NCBI RefSeq assembly: GCF_901933205.1 | Contig: NC_044578.1 | Span: 12,238,501-12,302,500, forward strand | Reading direction: 5' to 3' | Source: Camarhynchus parvulus | Lineage: Eukaryota; Chordata; Aves; Passeriformes; Thraupidae | DNA length: 64,000 nucleotides | In this document: positions 1-12,221 of the stretch, piece after piece | Layout of the letters: every line of letters starts with the position of its first letter | Position numbering within the stretch: position 1 is the first letter of the stretch | Made by a program: the position numbers and the translations under genes | The notes under the pieces: generated by a model | Told to the model about the DNA's origin: nothing | Seen by the model: the letters and a program-made list of their open reading frames with translations, nothing else | Databases searched by the model: none

Positions 1-244
1 GTCCTTATAGCAACTCTTTGTCACCTAATGCCTCACTCTGTTTGATAATGCACATTAAATACTCTAAAAATCTTAATTATTAATAAGAGAGTAAATAACT
101 TTGATTGATCTGGTTGAGGTGATGCATTTTTGTGTTGTCTGTGGCTGGAAGCTCAAGAGAGGTAATCCAGGCAGTTAGCAGTGGGGTACATCCATGCTGG
201 AGTGTGCACTGGTGTGCAGATAAGTGCGTGCTAGTCCTGAAGAA

Positions 245-627
245 GAAAGCTCATGTTCAGGAGTGGCTTGCTGAGAAATGTCACCGTGGTGCTCAGGAGC
301 TTGGTGACCCATGAGGACAAAGCAAGGAGCTGCTCCCCTCACCCCAAACGCCTCCAGCTGTTCAGGCAGGCTGAATCTGAAGCTCCCTCAGCCCAGACCA
401 GGAGCATTTTGGCTCTCCCTTGCTGTGAAGGATTTAGCAGGAGGGGTTGGAGCCCTGGTGGGTTGGTGTCCTGGGCTGAGGGGGTGCGTGTGGTGGGGGG
501 AGGTGGGGTGCTGCAGTGCAGCCACGGCATGGGCTGCACTCTAGGGCTCCTTGCACATACTCGCTGGGTGATTCCAACATCCTCAGTGCAGACATAACAT
601 CTGGCTCCTTGCGAGGGGATGTTGCCA
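245..627. other. GC-rich patch, no recognised gene
   Basis: A block rich in G and C, with G-runs near 480-510, stands out from the AT-rich surroundings. It contains only six CpG dinucleotides, far fewer than its composition would give, so it does not look like a CpG-island promoter. Short overlapping open frames exist on both strands but none resembles a known protein. It lacks the CR1 tail and CR1 reverse-transcriptase sequence. It could be an old repeat of another family or a decayed exon. Confidence 0.5.
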
Positions 628-2960
628 AACATATTTTCAAGACTAAATCAAGAGTGGGTTATAGCAATGCCCCTGGCTCTGAGGCATGTGCACTCACACA
701 CACGTTTGTACGTGCACGCAGAGTTTATTTAAAAGTTTTATTGTTAGCTTTGTAATTAGGCCCCCGAAGATCCCCTGTGTATGTATCAAATTAAGCTCCA
801 GTAACCAGGGGTTTTCCTAGCAATATATACTACAGTTGAATTCCTGTAATTCTAGTATTAAAATCTTTTACCATAACAATCTGTATTTAAATAAATAGCC
901 TGTTACATTGCTCGTGCTCACTGAGTGCTATTGCTACCTCTTTCCAAGAGAGAGCAGTAGTGAATTGTACTATCATTACACTGGATAGCTTTACTCAAAC
1001 ACACTCAATTTACATTTTCGACTCTGTAACCTTTCAACCTATTGACCATGAAAAATGCTCCAACATAACGTGACACATATAAATGTTTAAAGTCCAAAGG
1101 GTAATTATCTATATTCATAGCTAAAACTGTGCCTTGATTTCACAATAGAAACCATATGTTCACTCAAAACACTTTCAATAGGCTAAATAGCACCCAGATT
1201 AACCCTGAGTTAGTTTACTGGTTAAAATAATAGCAGCATCTTCTTCTAATTCAGTAGTTCATTTATCGTTTTTGATCAAGGCTCTGAATGTGAACTTTCA
1301 ACATTTGAAAGCTTAACTTGAAAAGTAAACTGCATGGTGGAAAGTCACTGATTCTTAAATTTTATCTTTAACACTACTTAATGTGCCTGATAACAGTTCA
1401 AAATATGCTATTTAGCTGCAAGGAGAATGCTGTGTTGCCTCACATTTAATAGACTAATTTTCTCTCCCAGAAGAAAAGGGCAATGACTTTCTGACTTTTA
1501 TTTTTTTATTATCCACAGAATAGTGCTTAACAGAATGCCATTTAGAACAAATCCAGACTATTTTCTGTTATGAAAAATGCCTTTTGTCCAAATAACTTCC
1601 AGGAAGTATGAAAACCCTAGAGCACAAGCACTGTAACACACTTGCAAGGCCTCTGTAGTAACAGTAAGAAAAGTCTAGCAATAAAAGTTATACTAAATGG
1701 CACCTCATCCAGGTTTTGAAATAAGCAAACTATTAAGATACGTATTTCCTTATCTTTTTTCTCGTGAGATAGAAAAAGATTATTTTGAGCCTTGGAAATC
1801 ACTGCAGCAGAAAATTACAAACAGAAAACAAAATTGTATATTACAGGAGTAATGACAAGTCAAAGGAAAGAGACATACTTAAAAAAAATAGCAAACAGGC
1901 AAATGACTTTTCAGTGAGTGCTGACTCTCTGCACATTAAACTGGTTAAAAGCTCCTTCTCTCACTGTATGTCATGTCATTGTCCCTGTCAGGCAGCAGAG
2001 AACACCTCCAGCTAGTACATGATATACAGGATGCTTCATCAAAAAAAGGTATTCTCTGTCTTTGAATTTGAATTGACACTTTCCTTATGTATATTATAAA
2101 TGCCCTGTGGAAGTGGCAATGGACTATGGTGCAAAAAAACCCCCTGTGAGTTTTGCAGAAAGCTTACTGGAATGCTGGTCTCATTTCAAAATGACATTAT
2201 TACATGTGGTCATGATTGCCTTAAATGTGCACAGGAATAGCTGTGAAAAAACCCCAGAAAATAAGTCTGTCTGGTCTTCAGCTGAGTTTCAGCTTTATGC
2301 AGTAAAAGAGAGTTCTTGCGCATACAAGGTGCTTTGTTCCACCTCTCCTGCCTTGGAACAGAAAATTATTCTCTTTCAGGGAGAGGCTGAAGCCACACAT
2401 GTGGTTTATTAGAGTAAGAGTGTTGTCCTTCATAAATTTGGAACCTTCTCTTGAACGGTTGCCATTCTAAAATGTTGTAATTTTACATCCATCAGTGCAT
2501 GATATGCCCCAAACAAGTCAGCGGAACCATTCACCCTTAGAAAAGCTGGCACTCAAACAATTTATTCACTCTGCAAGAGTCTTTATACAGTTCTCTTGTA
2601 CACCTTTGCCATCATTTATGCATCATTTACTATAAACTTAGGAACTGCTAATAAATTCCTTATACTGGATGCTGTAAGTAAATCAGAAAGGTCTTTCATA
2701 TTTAATATCACAACAACTCTGTAGCCTTCATTTTATCATAGTGTAGATTATTTCTGGAAAATCCTACTTGTGTCCCAGTGCTATTTATCAGGATTCTTTC
2801 TGTGCATCGTCATATCAACATACATGCTGAGCATTTGTGCTTCTCTGACACCTATTTTGCAAGATCAGTCCTAGTTAATACAGGTACAGGCTACATGTAA
2901 TTACAGTTTGTATTGTATGAACTTCCAAAAAGACTACGAGTTTGTCAGAATTGTTACTGT
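628..2960. other. AT-rich non-coding stretch
   Basis: No gene is supported. A short CA-rich run lies near 690-700. The part from about 730 to 1400 is repeat-free, moderately AT-rich DNA of the texture often seen in conserved non-coding DNA, but conservation cannot be judged from one sequence. An open frame of 101 codons at 2107-2412 matches nothing I know. Confidence 0.6.
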
Positions 2961-2971
2961 GTTTGCAGACC

Positions 2972-3420
2972 TCAGGATTTCAAAAGTTCAAGTTGAAAGG
3001 GTCCTTCTTTTTGCTCAGTCTGCAGTGAAATTATAGCAGGTGCTCCCAAATGTGAGATTAGTGGTACCACTGGAAGAGACTGGGCCTGAGGAATGCAAGA
3101 GCAAGAGACTAGGTGTCCATAATACATACTAATAAATACATGAATACCTGTCTCTTCCCCGGTCACACACTCATATTCCTGGTATGGCCTCAGGGAGAAG
3201 GTCGAGCAGGGTGCAGAAAGCACAGAGCTTCCCTTTGGAGCCTGTGGTTGCTTTCCTAGAGGCTGGGAGCTGCTGCCATTCCAGTTCTACTTCATTCCTG
3301 CGACAGGGACATCTGATCCTGCTGAGCTGCAGAACCTCCTCATTTGTAAAAGTGAAAGAACATTTTGTGCACTTTTCATTACATTTTAAACTGAGACAAA
3401 AGGCGGATAACAAAGCCAGG
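2972..3420. other. GC-richer segment with overlapping chance reading frames
   Basis: Three open frames of 79-86 codons overlap here on both strands, which is expected where GC content rises and stop codons become rarer. A donor-like CAG|GTGAGG lies at 3418-3425 on the plus strand, but the upstream acceptor near 3190 has a poor pyrimidine tract. The predicted peptides are rich in Ser and Cys without a recognisable domain. I treat it as non-coding. Confidence 0.4.
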
Positions 3421-3425
3421 TGAGG

Positions 3426-6400
3426 AGTCATTAAATTTCCCTTGTCAGAAACTCAACCAGTAAAGAAGTGATATTGTTAATGTTGATCAAGTGAAATCAC
3501 TGCTCTGTAGATTAATAGATTCCTGGCTGGTAACGCCTAAAGTGATAAGAAAAGAGAGGCTGTTAGAAAACAAAGGAGAGCAGTAGTTCCTGGGACCAAA
3601 AGGCTGAGACCAAATTTTTTTACAGACATAAAGACAGCAGAGAGATTTCAGCATCATTGTTGTGTAAATGGTGAAACAACATATTTTTTATTGAACTCTA
3701 TTTAACTGGCTGTTTTCTTGCTGATTTTTCTCTCTTTTACAACTGAATCCTTCTGATCATCTATTTGAGCCTGAAGTTAACACACTGAGATACCTAGCAA
3801 TTCTAACATACACAAATACTCTGGCAAGTTTGATGCTTTCCAGTCGTTCTCTTAAATGTTTGTGCCTGGATAAGAGGTTTATTTATTTATTTACTGTTTA
3901 ATTTTGTTGCTTTTATTGGTTTGGTTTGGTTTTTTTTGTAGGCTTGGCCCTCAGAAGGACATATACCTGCCTCTGAATAACAAAATTGAGCCATGACTTC
4001 CAGAACAAAAACTTCAGTGATTAATCTAAGTAGAAGGTAATTGCTCAGCTTCCTGCAAGTTTCTTGTAGGCAAACTTCCTCCTTTCTCCCAGTAGCTTTT
4101 CAGCAAATATTTCTCAATGATACAAAACATGTTTGTAGAATCTCTTAATATCAGTGGACAATAAGATTAAGGAAGGCTGACTCAGCTGTCTTCATATCTG
4201 TGAAACCTGCTCTTATCTGCTCTTTTGTAAAAGTCAATTAATTCGAAGACCTTTTTTGTTAATTGTTCACATTTATCTTTACTGTCTTCCATTCTTTTTC
4301 ATTTTTATTATTGTTAAGGGTATATTTTTAAATAATAGTTCATCATTGTTATAAGTCTGAATTGTTATTAACATAATCTTCCTTTTCTATTGAAAGGACT
4401 CTTTCTCATCAGAATTTTTAGGAATGGTTTAAATCTTTTTTGTTCTCGCAGCCCCTAAACATTTCTTTTTAATTCTTTACTTTCACAACTTTTGCTCTGT
4501 TGTTACGGAGTAATCTAATCTAGTTAACTTTTAATTTCAGTAGAATTTTTATGTTGCACCAAACTTCAGGTTCTTTCTTGTGAAGACACATTAGTTGATT
4601 CTATGATTAAAAGGTGTAGAAAAGAGGGAGACTTTATTATCCCTCATCTGCACCTTCAATGCATTTTATTCATCAGAAATCAAATTCTGGATCCCTCAGA
4701 GTCAATGGCAACATTGATATGAATTTTGAAATGACCAAGAACATAGGTTAGATGTCCGAATATAAATTTTCCCATTTGTCTTTGTATTCTACAATGGATC
4801 CATCATTTGCCATACTTAATTTAAAAAGCTTGTGGCTTTTTAAATTTGGCTCCAGCACATTCCTTTATTTTCATATCCTCAGGCAAATCCGTCCTCACAG
4901 TAAGAATTAGATCTAGGGCAGTTTTGTCTTTTTTTTTGCAAATGATGAAATTGTCTCTTTGACACAGCATGTTTGGATGTATCTGTTTCCCAACAGATTT
5001 ATGAGCAGCTAAAATCCCCCATGAAGAAAGCATCTTCTAGCCAAGAATTTTCTGTACCCTGCTGTCCTTATGTTCGACTGGTTAGTAGCTGATACTCACC
5101 ATTTTTCAGTTTTGCTTTTTAGTTCCCTGTGTCATTGTTGTTAATTACTTTGAACAACCTTGCAGGAAAAGATGTGTGTGCATTCATTGCTGCAAGTAGC
5201 ACCACCTTACTGGCTTTACCAGCATAATATACTTTCAAGATTTCTAATGAATGTGCTGGAATTTGAGGGCTTGTTCTGTGCTAGATTGCTGTGATTTACC
5301 ACACTGCCTTTGTGATTGATACGCATTATTGGCAATTTGGAGAATGAAACAGTGCACAGAAATTATGAAAATTGCTGAATAAAATGAATAGGTAGAGTGG
5401 ATTTCCTGAGCTGCACTTCTACAGATATTGTAGTGATGAGACTTTGGTTTGGATTTGGATGGCTTCAATTCCACACAAACTCCTTAATCTGAAATTTCCC
5501 ACTGGCTAGGTGCCCCTGAAGGCCTTGAAGCAGCTAGTAGGGAGCACGGCAGAGGAATCCAGGCTGGCTAAACTTGGGTTGCTGTGCAGGTCCATGTGCA
5601 CAAGTAGGACAGCCAAGACCTGTACCCATAGATTCATCCCACTGATGGACAGGAGAGTAGTCATGGAGTCATCTAAACAAAAAATGGACTCAAAAAATGG
5701 ACAGTGCATATGGACTCACTCAAGTTCCCGTTCTGCTAATGGCAAACAGAGCTTGACATTTTTCATTGCTAAAAAAATTCAATGGGACTGGGAAAAGAAG
5801 TACTTTCACTAAAGGTTTGAATCCCTTTACACCTCAGGTGCCTCCATGTTTTAGTTTGTGACTCTTTAGAAAGTATCACTATTATTATTGCAGATAATTG
5901 CTTGAATAGAATTTTAAAATTTTTGCTAGTGTCCACAAATGGACTTGAAAACAGTGTTTCTCAATCCCTTCTGCCTGAAGCATGAGTAAAATCTTAGGTT
6001 TTTGTGCATTTCTTCCAGGTTCTTCTTGAATGCTTTTCCATGCATGTTGTTTCTCAGGCAACAGTCCATGACACATTTAGGACAAATAATTAAATGGAAA
6101 CTTCTGTTAAATTTCTACTTGCCATTTGTTAATAATAAATTGACATCAATTAAATAGTTGGAAAAACATTTCCTTTCTGTAAAGTTTTGAAGAAGAAACA
6201 ACTGTCTGATCTCTTCTTCAAATAAGTTTATTATTTCCATGGAGCCTCATCTTCATAAACAGTAGCGGATGGATGATGTTACAAAGGATTTACAATCTTT
6301 AATGTTTGGTCTTCTTTTTCTTTCCTTTCTGGTAATGACTGTGATTCTTAGAAATTACATTAATAGAGATAAATACTTGAAAATGAGATATTTACTTTCT

Positions 6401-7950
6401 ATTAATGTTTCTTTATACAGTGTAAGCAGAAAAAAGGTTAAACTCTGCAGCAGTGGCTGTGCCTCTTCCCTAAAATGCTGGCTGTAGGCTGGGTGAAAGT
6501 CTATGGCTGTAGTGCCTGTGGTCTTGGTGCTGATGTTATCAAATGCTCTGTGCTGAGCCCTGCTCACTGCTTAGGACTGGCTTTAGGATCAGACCATAGG
6601 CTCCCCAAAGGTGTTTTTTACTGCTATGGGTGCAGAGAAAATTGTACTGAATCCTGCTCATCCCAAGAATAGCCCTTGTTTGGTGCTGAAGAATCCTTGG
6701 AGAGTTTAACTGCCAAGCTCTAGGAATTTTTCAGAGAACATGCGAACTGGAATTTTAAAATTATTTTTTCACTTAGGGCATATCTTCAAAGATGGATGCA
6801 GACAGATTTTGCAGCAGAACTATTACCTCAGGCACACTGGATGGTTATACAGTGCTGGACCATATCTGGCACATTCCCAGCTAGCTTACAGAACAGGCTG
6901 AGTGAGGTTGTGGCTGTCTGCATATTTCCATGTAGCCATATTCTTAGGTTCCTCAAATAAATTTTATTGCAGAAAATAAATAAATATCATCTCGCTCACA
7001 CAACCTTTTATATTTTTCCTTTTTATTGCAATTCTTTATAGAATCTTCAAACTGTCACACAATTGAACTTCCCTGTTTATGTGTGAGCACAGTATGAAAA
7101 AATATAATGGCTTAAAAACTTGGATTTAATGCAAAACAGCTGACAAGTTTAGACATACTTTTCTAACTCAGCTTTCTCGTATAATAACATTTGATTATTT
7201 CTAGAAGTCTGCATATGAATTTTTTGTGTATTTGTCTTGCAGAATAATTTTTAGTTAAGGAAAAATTGCTTCCCCGTGTCTTAAGAGTTCTTTTGTAATT
7301 TTAATTTGCAGTATGTCCTCTTACTGCAATATTTGTTTTAGGGGAAACACAGTAACCTGGATTGACTGTGTCTGCAGCATATTAGATTTTATATATTACA
7401 ATTAAATCCCCCTCTGAGCCATCTGGTTTACAGATTGTATGGATTTTTAAATTTTAGTTTGTCTTCCCAATTGACCGAGATTAGGACCACCTTTTCTAGT
7501 TTTACTCTTCAAACATTCCCTACATTCCCTTTCCGGTAAAAGTATTGGTTATTGGCACATAAGGTGGTTAATAATCATGAAATCATGGTTTCAAATATTA
7601 TCACATGAAGGATATTTGCCAGGCAAAGGAGCCCAGAAGTGACCTTTCTGATCTTGGTAATTTTCCACCAGATACAGGATAACTCACCTACATCTGCAAT
7701 ATTTCCTTGCTCTTGGCCATGCTTAATATAGGCAGCACTAAAAATCCTGCTGTTCTGTATTTAAGTAATTTTTTTGGGGTCATACTTGTGCACCCTTGAT
7801 TCTGAGTTTTGCAGGATTTCAGTGAGCAGAGACTGGCTTTAGATCAGATTGAAAGAAAGGGTGCTCTCAGCAAAACCACAATGTTGGGTGCAAAATAGCA
7901 AAATTGCAAAACGCAAAAAGCTGAGGAAAATGTCAAGCATCACTTGAACT
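3426..7950. other. AT-rich non-coding stretch
   Basis: No gene or recognisable transposon is seen. It holds a short TTTA tract (3878-3893), a GGTTT triplication (about 3918-3930) and several T-runs. Open frames at 5510-5812 (+), 5885-6076 (-) and 6475-6672 (+) are short, overlap others and have no known domain. An eight-base near-repeat (GCAAAAT-like, four units) lies at 7890-7919. Confidence 0.6.
3878..3893. repeat. (TTTA)n microsatellite
   Basis: Four perfect TTTA units are followed by a T- and GGTTT-rich tract to about 3940. Confidence 0.8.
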
Positions 7951-7959
7951 CGCTCACAT

Positions 7960-8110
7960 GATGGCTTTGCCCTGCAGATTCCTGTGCAGTCTGCAGCTCT
8001 GTCTCTGCTCAGGGGCTGCCTCCCCTGCTCCTGCAGAGAGGCACCAAAGTGTCTGTCACTCCTGATGCCCAGCAGCTAGATCTGGGAGGCAGGCTTTGAT
8101 GCAATGCCCT
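7960..8110. other. GC-rich patch
   Basis: About 150 bases rich in CTG/CAG and CTCCTGC-like words interrupt AT-rich DNA. There is no reading frame of note and no CR1 similarity. I cannot assign it. Confidence 0.4.
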
Positions 8111-9177
8111 AAGCAAGCACAGAGCGAATTTTAGTTGTTTCTTAAATAAGGTGAGGTGGAGTACAGGCCTTGGGGGCTGTAATTTTAGATGAACTTAAAT
8201 CCTGTTTAGTTCCTGGGTCAATTGCTTGATCCTGCCACAGTCTATTTCTTCTGAGAAATCTGGGACTAAACCAAAGGTATATTTGGACTGGGAACTGTGT
8301 AGATAGTTATTCCTTATGCTAGAAGAAGGCCTTGGAAATTATGGCTCCTCTGAATCCTGTGTGACAAGTTGTATTTTAGGAAAGCAGCCTAAGCAAAGGG
8401 TAATGTACATTTGGAAATGTGTTAACTCTCCAGGCAGCTATTAAGGTTTTTGTGTTGCTATGCACATTTTAATTAACATTCTCTTGTTCAAGTGTAGAAA
8501 TACATGATTAGAGCACGTACACAAATAGTTTGAAATCATCATAGATGGATAGCAGACCAGCAATGCAGAATGACCATACAGTAGGAATACCCTGTAGTGA
8601 TATTATTCCTGTAGCTGGAATGAGTGTAGAAGTTTTGGAAATTGTGTTCAAAGTGTGATGGCAATTGTTGGTCTTGTAATGGCAAAGTATAGTTTTGTGT
8701 GTAAACTTATTTGTGCACATATCATGAGAGGGTTTCACCTTCCCTATTTATTTAGAATTACATATTCTGGGATACTACACTGACTGTTGAGAAAATTGGT
8801 CTTGTCAGATCACTATGTTGAGGTTTCCTATGTTTCCTATTCCTAGGATTATTGTAGTCTTTTTTCACCGCTCCTCCCTTGAAGAAATGGTAATCTTGTG
8901 TTTGCTCCCTTATATTCTCTCTTAACTCATGGACTTGGGCAGAAAAGTAGATTTCAACTAGAATTTTTATTTCATCTGTGAGCTTTTGTCCAAAATTTCT
9001 TTGAATTGAAACAAAGCTCTCCTTTGCCAACCAATTACTCTTTTTATCATGGTCAGAATTTCACACTGCATTTTTTATCTTTTTTCTATTTACCATTATG
9101 GCCATGTTAAATTGTCATATTGGATTTTTATTTCCAAAGGAGATATTTTCTCGTAAGTTAATTTTCAGGGAAGACAT
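8111..9177. other. Non-coding stretch with an unassigned minus-strand frame
   Basis: No gene is supported. The minus strand at 8758-9030 holds a 90-codon frame with mixed, protein-like composition (for example QRNFGQKLTDEIKILVEIYF near its start). I recognise no family, and no splice signals, poly-A tail or flanking duplication make it a clear exon or retrocopy. It is most likely chance, possibly an old decayed retroelement. Confidence 0.45.
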
Positions 9178-9220
9178 TTATACTATACAATACTATACTA
9201 TATATATGTACATACCAAAC

Positions 9221-9282
9221 TATACTATACTATACTATACTATACTATACTATACTATACTATACTATACTATACTATACTA
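9221..9282. repeat. (TATAC)12 pentanucleotide microsatellite
   Basis: Twelve perfect TATAC units run from 9221 to 9280. Imperfect units extend the tract to roughly 9178-9292. Being perfect and long it is likely polymorphic in length. A plus-strand open frame runs through it only because the 5-bp unit lacks stops in that frame. Confidence 0.95.
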
Positions 9283-9292
9283 ATCTATACAC

Positions 9293-10495
9293 TAATTTCC
9301 TAATCATCTAATCAATTCTTATTATAATAACTAGTATATGTGATCTTTATGAACTGTAGTTTCTTTTATTAGACCCAGTCTGTTTCTAAAGTAGCACCAT
9401 ATTTAATATGCACAGTCATTATCTTACCCAACAAAAGAGTAAGGTGGCCAAATGCCTTGGAATAAATTGAATACTGAAAAAAGTTGTATGTGGTCCTAAC
9501 ACTGTAAGTCTTGATATCAGCCTTGATGAGAAAAAATTTTTGGCTACAGCTAGAATGCTAAGGCATGGAGGGAGCTGAAGGGGAGGCAGAGACTCTGCAA
9601 TGACCAGAATATCAAGCAGAAGTTTTCATGACATTAACAGGTCATAATTATCGGCATAAGTTGTATTGCAAGATGCTTCTTTTGTTCACTAACTTTATTT
9701 CATAGTTTTCAGCATGAAGGGGCTGACAATAAAGTACACATCACTAAAAAGAAAAAAAATAAGCTTGAAACAAATTTCGATAAAATTAACCTGCTAAAAC
9801 TGTAAAGGAATTTCTGCATACTAGAAATTCTTAGAAATCAAAAGTGAAAGCAATTACCAGATGAAGAAGTAACAAAAGCTAAATATTGTCATGATTAATA
9901 TTAATACAAATAAAATTTTATGGAATGTCTATCCAACTTTGTATTAATTTGGAAATAAAAAATAGAACCCAAGGAAATGGGGCAATAAAAAACAGTAAGG
10001 AGAGGTTGAGCCTCAGATGGAAGCATGTGAAGAAGAATTTTAAGAATCAGCCATTGAAGCAAATGATAGCACATTTCCAGATGTTCTTTCTGACTTTTAA
10101 AGGGCTACAAATATAAAATAGCTTCTCAGAAAACTGTGGTGCCTAACCTGCTGCTTAAATCAGTGCTCTTGTCAGTATCCAGGTTCCAGGTGTGACTTGT
10201 ACAACTACAGATTTGTTAGCTATATCTGATTTTTTTGTGCCAAAGCAAATAACACAGAGTTAGTAGATCTAGAAAGACCAGTAGAAAAAGTCCTGCTTTC
10301 TGTAACCAGGCAGAATTAATTGAGAATCAGGAGGAAAAGGAATGGCCTGCTTATTCTCTTCACAACAGTTCTCTCACAAGAGATTCCCAAAGAAAATAAG
10401 GTGCTATGGAATAGAAAGGAATGTTTTCATATACTGGTTCAAAGGGGAGAAGTGAGGTGCAGGAGTGTTTTTAATAACAGAGAGACTTTTCTAAG
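9293..10495. other. AT-rich non-coding stretch, possibly the 5' part of an old CR1
   Basis: No gene is seen. The A-rich stretch 9740-9970 and the segment 9950-10490 show no clear family match. Because the piece immediately downstream looks like an old CR1, this region may hold its more decayed upstream part, but I cannot show it. Confidence 0.4.
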
Positions 10496-11290
10496 TGGAT
10501 CCTCTAGGGACTGATACTGGAACATGAGCTATTCAACAAATTTTTACATGATCTGGAAAGATGCATGAATAGTGATGCAAAAAATGTTTTCCTGATAATA
10601 TAATTCAGAAAATGTACTGAAAACTGACTACTAGGAAAACGTTGAATTCATGTAGGAATGAAAGCCCTGAAGTGGGCAACATTGTGGATGGTCCTTCAAA
10701 AATTTCAAAAGCTGTATTAATGAGCACTCTGAAAGAAAAACATTATGTTAAGAATTATTGGAGGGTTAGGAACTGGAAGGATACAAATCAGAAGAGATGG
10801 TCATGGCATTTTACAGGTCTTATTCCTGTCAAATACTGTGTCTCATTTTGGCAATGCTGTCTGCATAAAGAACATGTGTGGAATGGAAGAATGTTTGGTT
10901 AAAGAAAAGAATTGTTGAAGCACTGGGTTGGTCTCAGTACGAGGAGACAATTAGAAAAATTAGTTTTAGAATTCGCTCTGTAAAATGTGAATGAGATGCC
11001 CTTACAACCATAGATGGTGAGAATATGAGTAGGAAATAATATTATTTGATATTTCTAATGAAATAAGAATTGAAGTATTTTAATTAAATCATCAGGTTAT
11101 AGATTTTAAACAAATAAAATAAATCAACAAAGAGAGTACTTTTTCACATGGCTTGTAATTGTGGAGCCCACTAAGATGGGCTGCTGGAGACAGCAAGATT
11201 AGAATTAATTCAGAAAGGGATTATTATTTTAAAGACCATCATTGCTGGTTCCCTTAAGCATGTTGGATGGGAGACTCAGAAAGACCAAAA
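10496..11290 (+). mobile_element. Ancient, heavily decayed CR1/L3-like LINE fragment
   Basis: The order of recognisable CR1 pieces on the plus strand matches a CR1 3' half. A decayed 'ctgatactgg...gagctattcaac...gatctgga' segment lies at 10510-10560. A segment resembling the 'tactgtgtccagttctgg...ataagaa' region lies at about 10832-10872. A 'tactttttcaca...taatt...ggagcccact' segment, recalling the old CR1/L3 family, lies at 11138-11172, followed by 'attcagaaagggatta' near 11208-11223. Many substitutions and indels separate it from younger CR1 copies, so this is an old insertion. It encodes nothing intact. Boundaries are approximate. Confidence 0.5.
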
Positions 11291-12221
11291 CCAATGAATT
11301 ACAACCTAGAAAGCCTTAGTGCAGAGGTAGTTCATTTGGCCTGTTCTTTTTCCTAAAAATCTGCATCTGACCACCAGTGGCTGGGAAAAAGTTTGTGGTT
11401 GATTTGGTTGGATCCTCCTACTCATGGTTGCAACTGGGACCTCTACTACTATCCTTGGGCCTGTGATTAGCTGATATTTTTTGGAAATACTAACAAGAGC
11501 TGGACAATTATTCACTAGCATTAAACTCTTCTGCTTGTGCCTACAAATTGCCTTGATTTCTTCCAGTTTATTTGTAAATCTGATTTAATTAGCTTGGATG
11601 GGCTCCTGCTACCATTTTTCATATACTGTTGAGTCAGAAAGTGGGCATAGTGGATTCTGTTTGGCCATGAGTAGAATCTCTTAAATATTATAGGTTTACC
11701 CTAAATCATTCTACCTCTGTTTAAAAGCTGTGTTCTAAGTCATGGAAAATGACTTAATCTATTATTGTTGGATCTACTCCATGAATATCCATGACTTTCT
11801 TGGTCTCAGTATCATGAATATTTTATTGCATAGTAGAACACTTTCTGCATATTAGGGCGCCCATTTCTGTGACTGAATTTGGCAGAAGATTGTGCTTTTC
11901 TGTTTCCTTACAGTTATTTTTACCAGTGTTACAATAATGCTCAGAGGCCCCTCTGTGGGTTGAACCCCCTTGGTGGTAGATGCTTTAGCAGAACTGGAAG
12001 ACTCCTTGCTGCCTGAAAACACTGGTGGTCCAAACAGGTAAAACAGACTCAAGTGCGAAAGGAAAAGCACAGCAGAGCAATGAATTTACTTGGTCACCAT
12101 TACAGGGCATGCTGATGATAGAAATTACAGTAGTTGTAATAATTTTGGACTTAAAGTTTTGGATACCATCTCTCACAGTATCTTTCTAGACACCACACCC
12201 CCAGTGCGCAGTTGAATTACC
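11291..12221. other. Non-coding stretch between two CR1 copies
   Basis: No gene or repeat is recognised. Short minus-strand frames (11306-11521, 11852-12070, 11985-12176) have no domain and overlap one another. Confidence 0.55.

Noticed and set aside
245..627. CpG-island promoter
   Set aside because: GC content is high but CpG is depleted, so the patch does not qualify.
9098..9283. Open frame with a repeating TILYY peptide
   Set aside because: It is the TATAC microsatellite read as codons, with no coding meaning.
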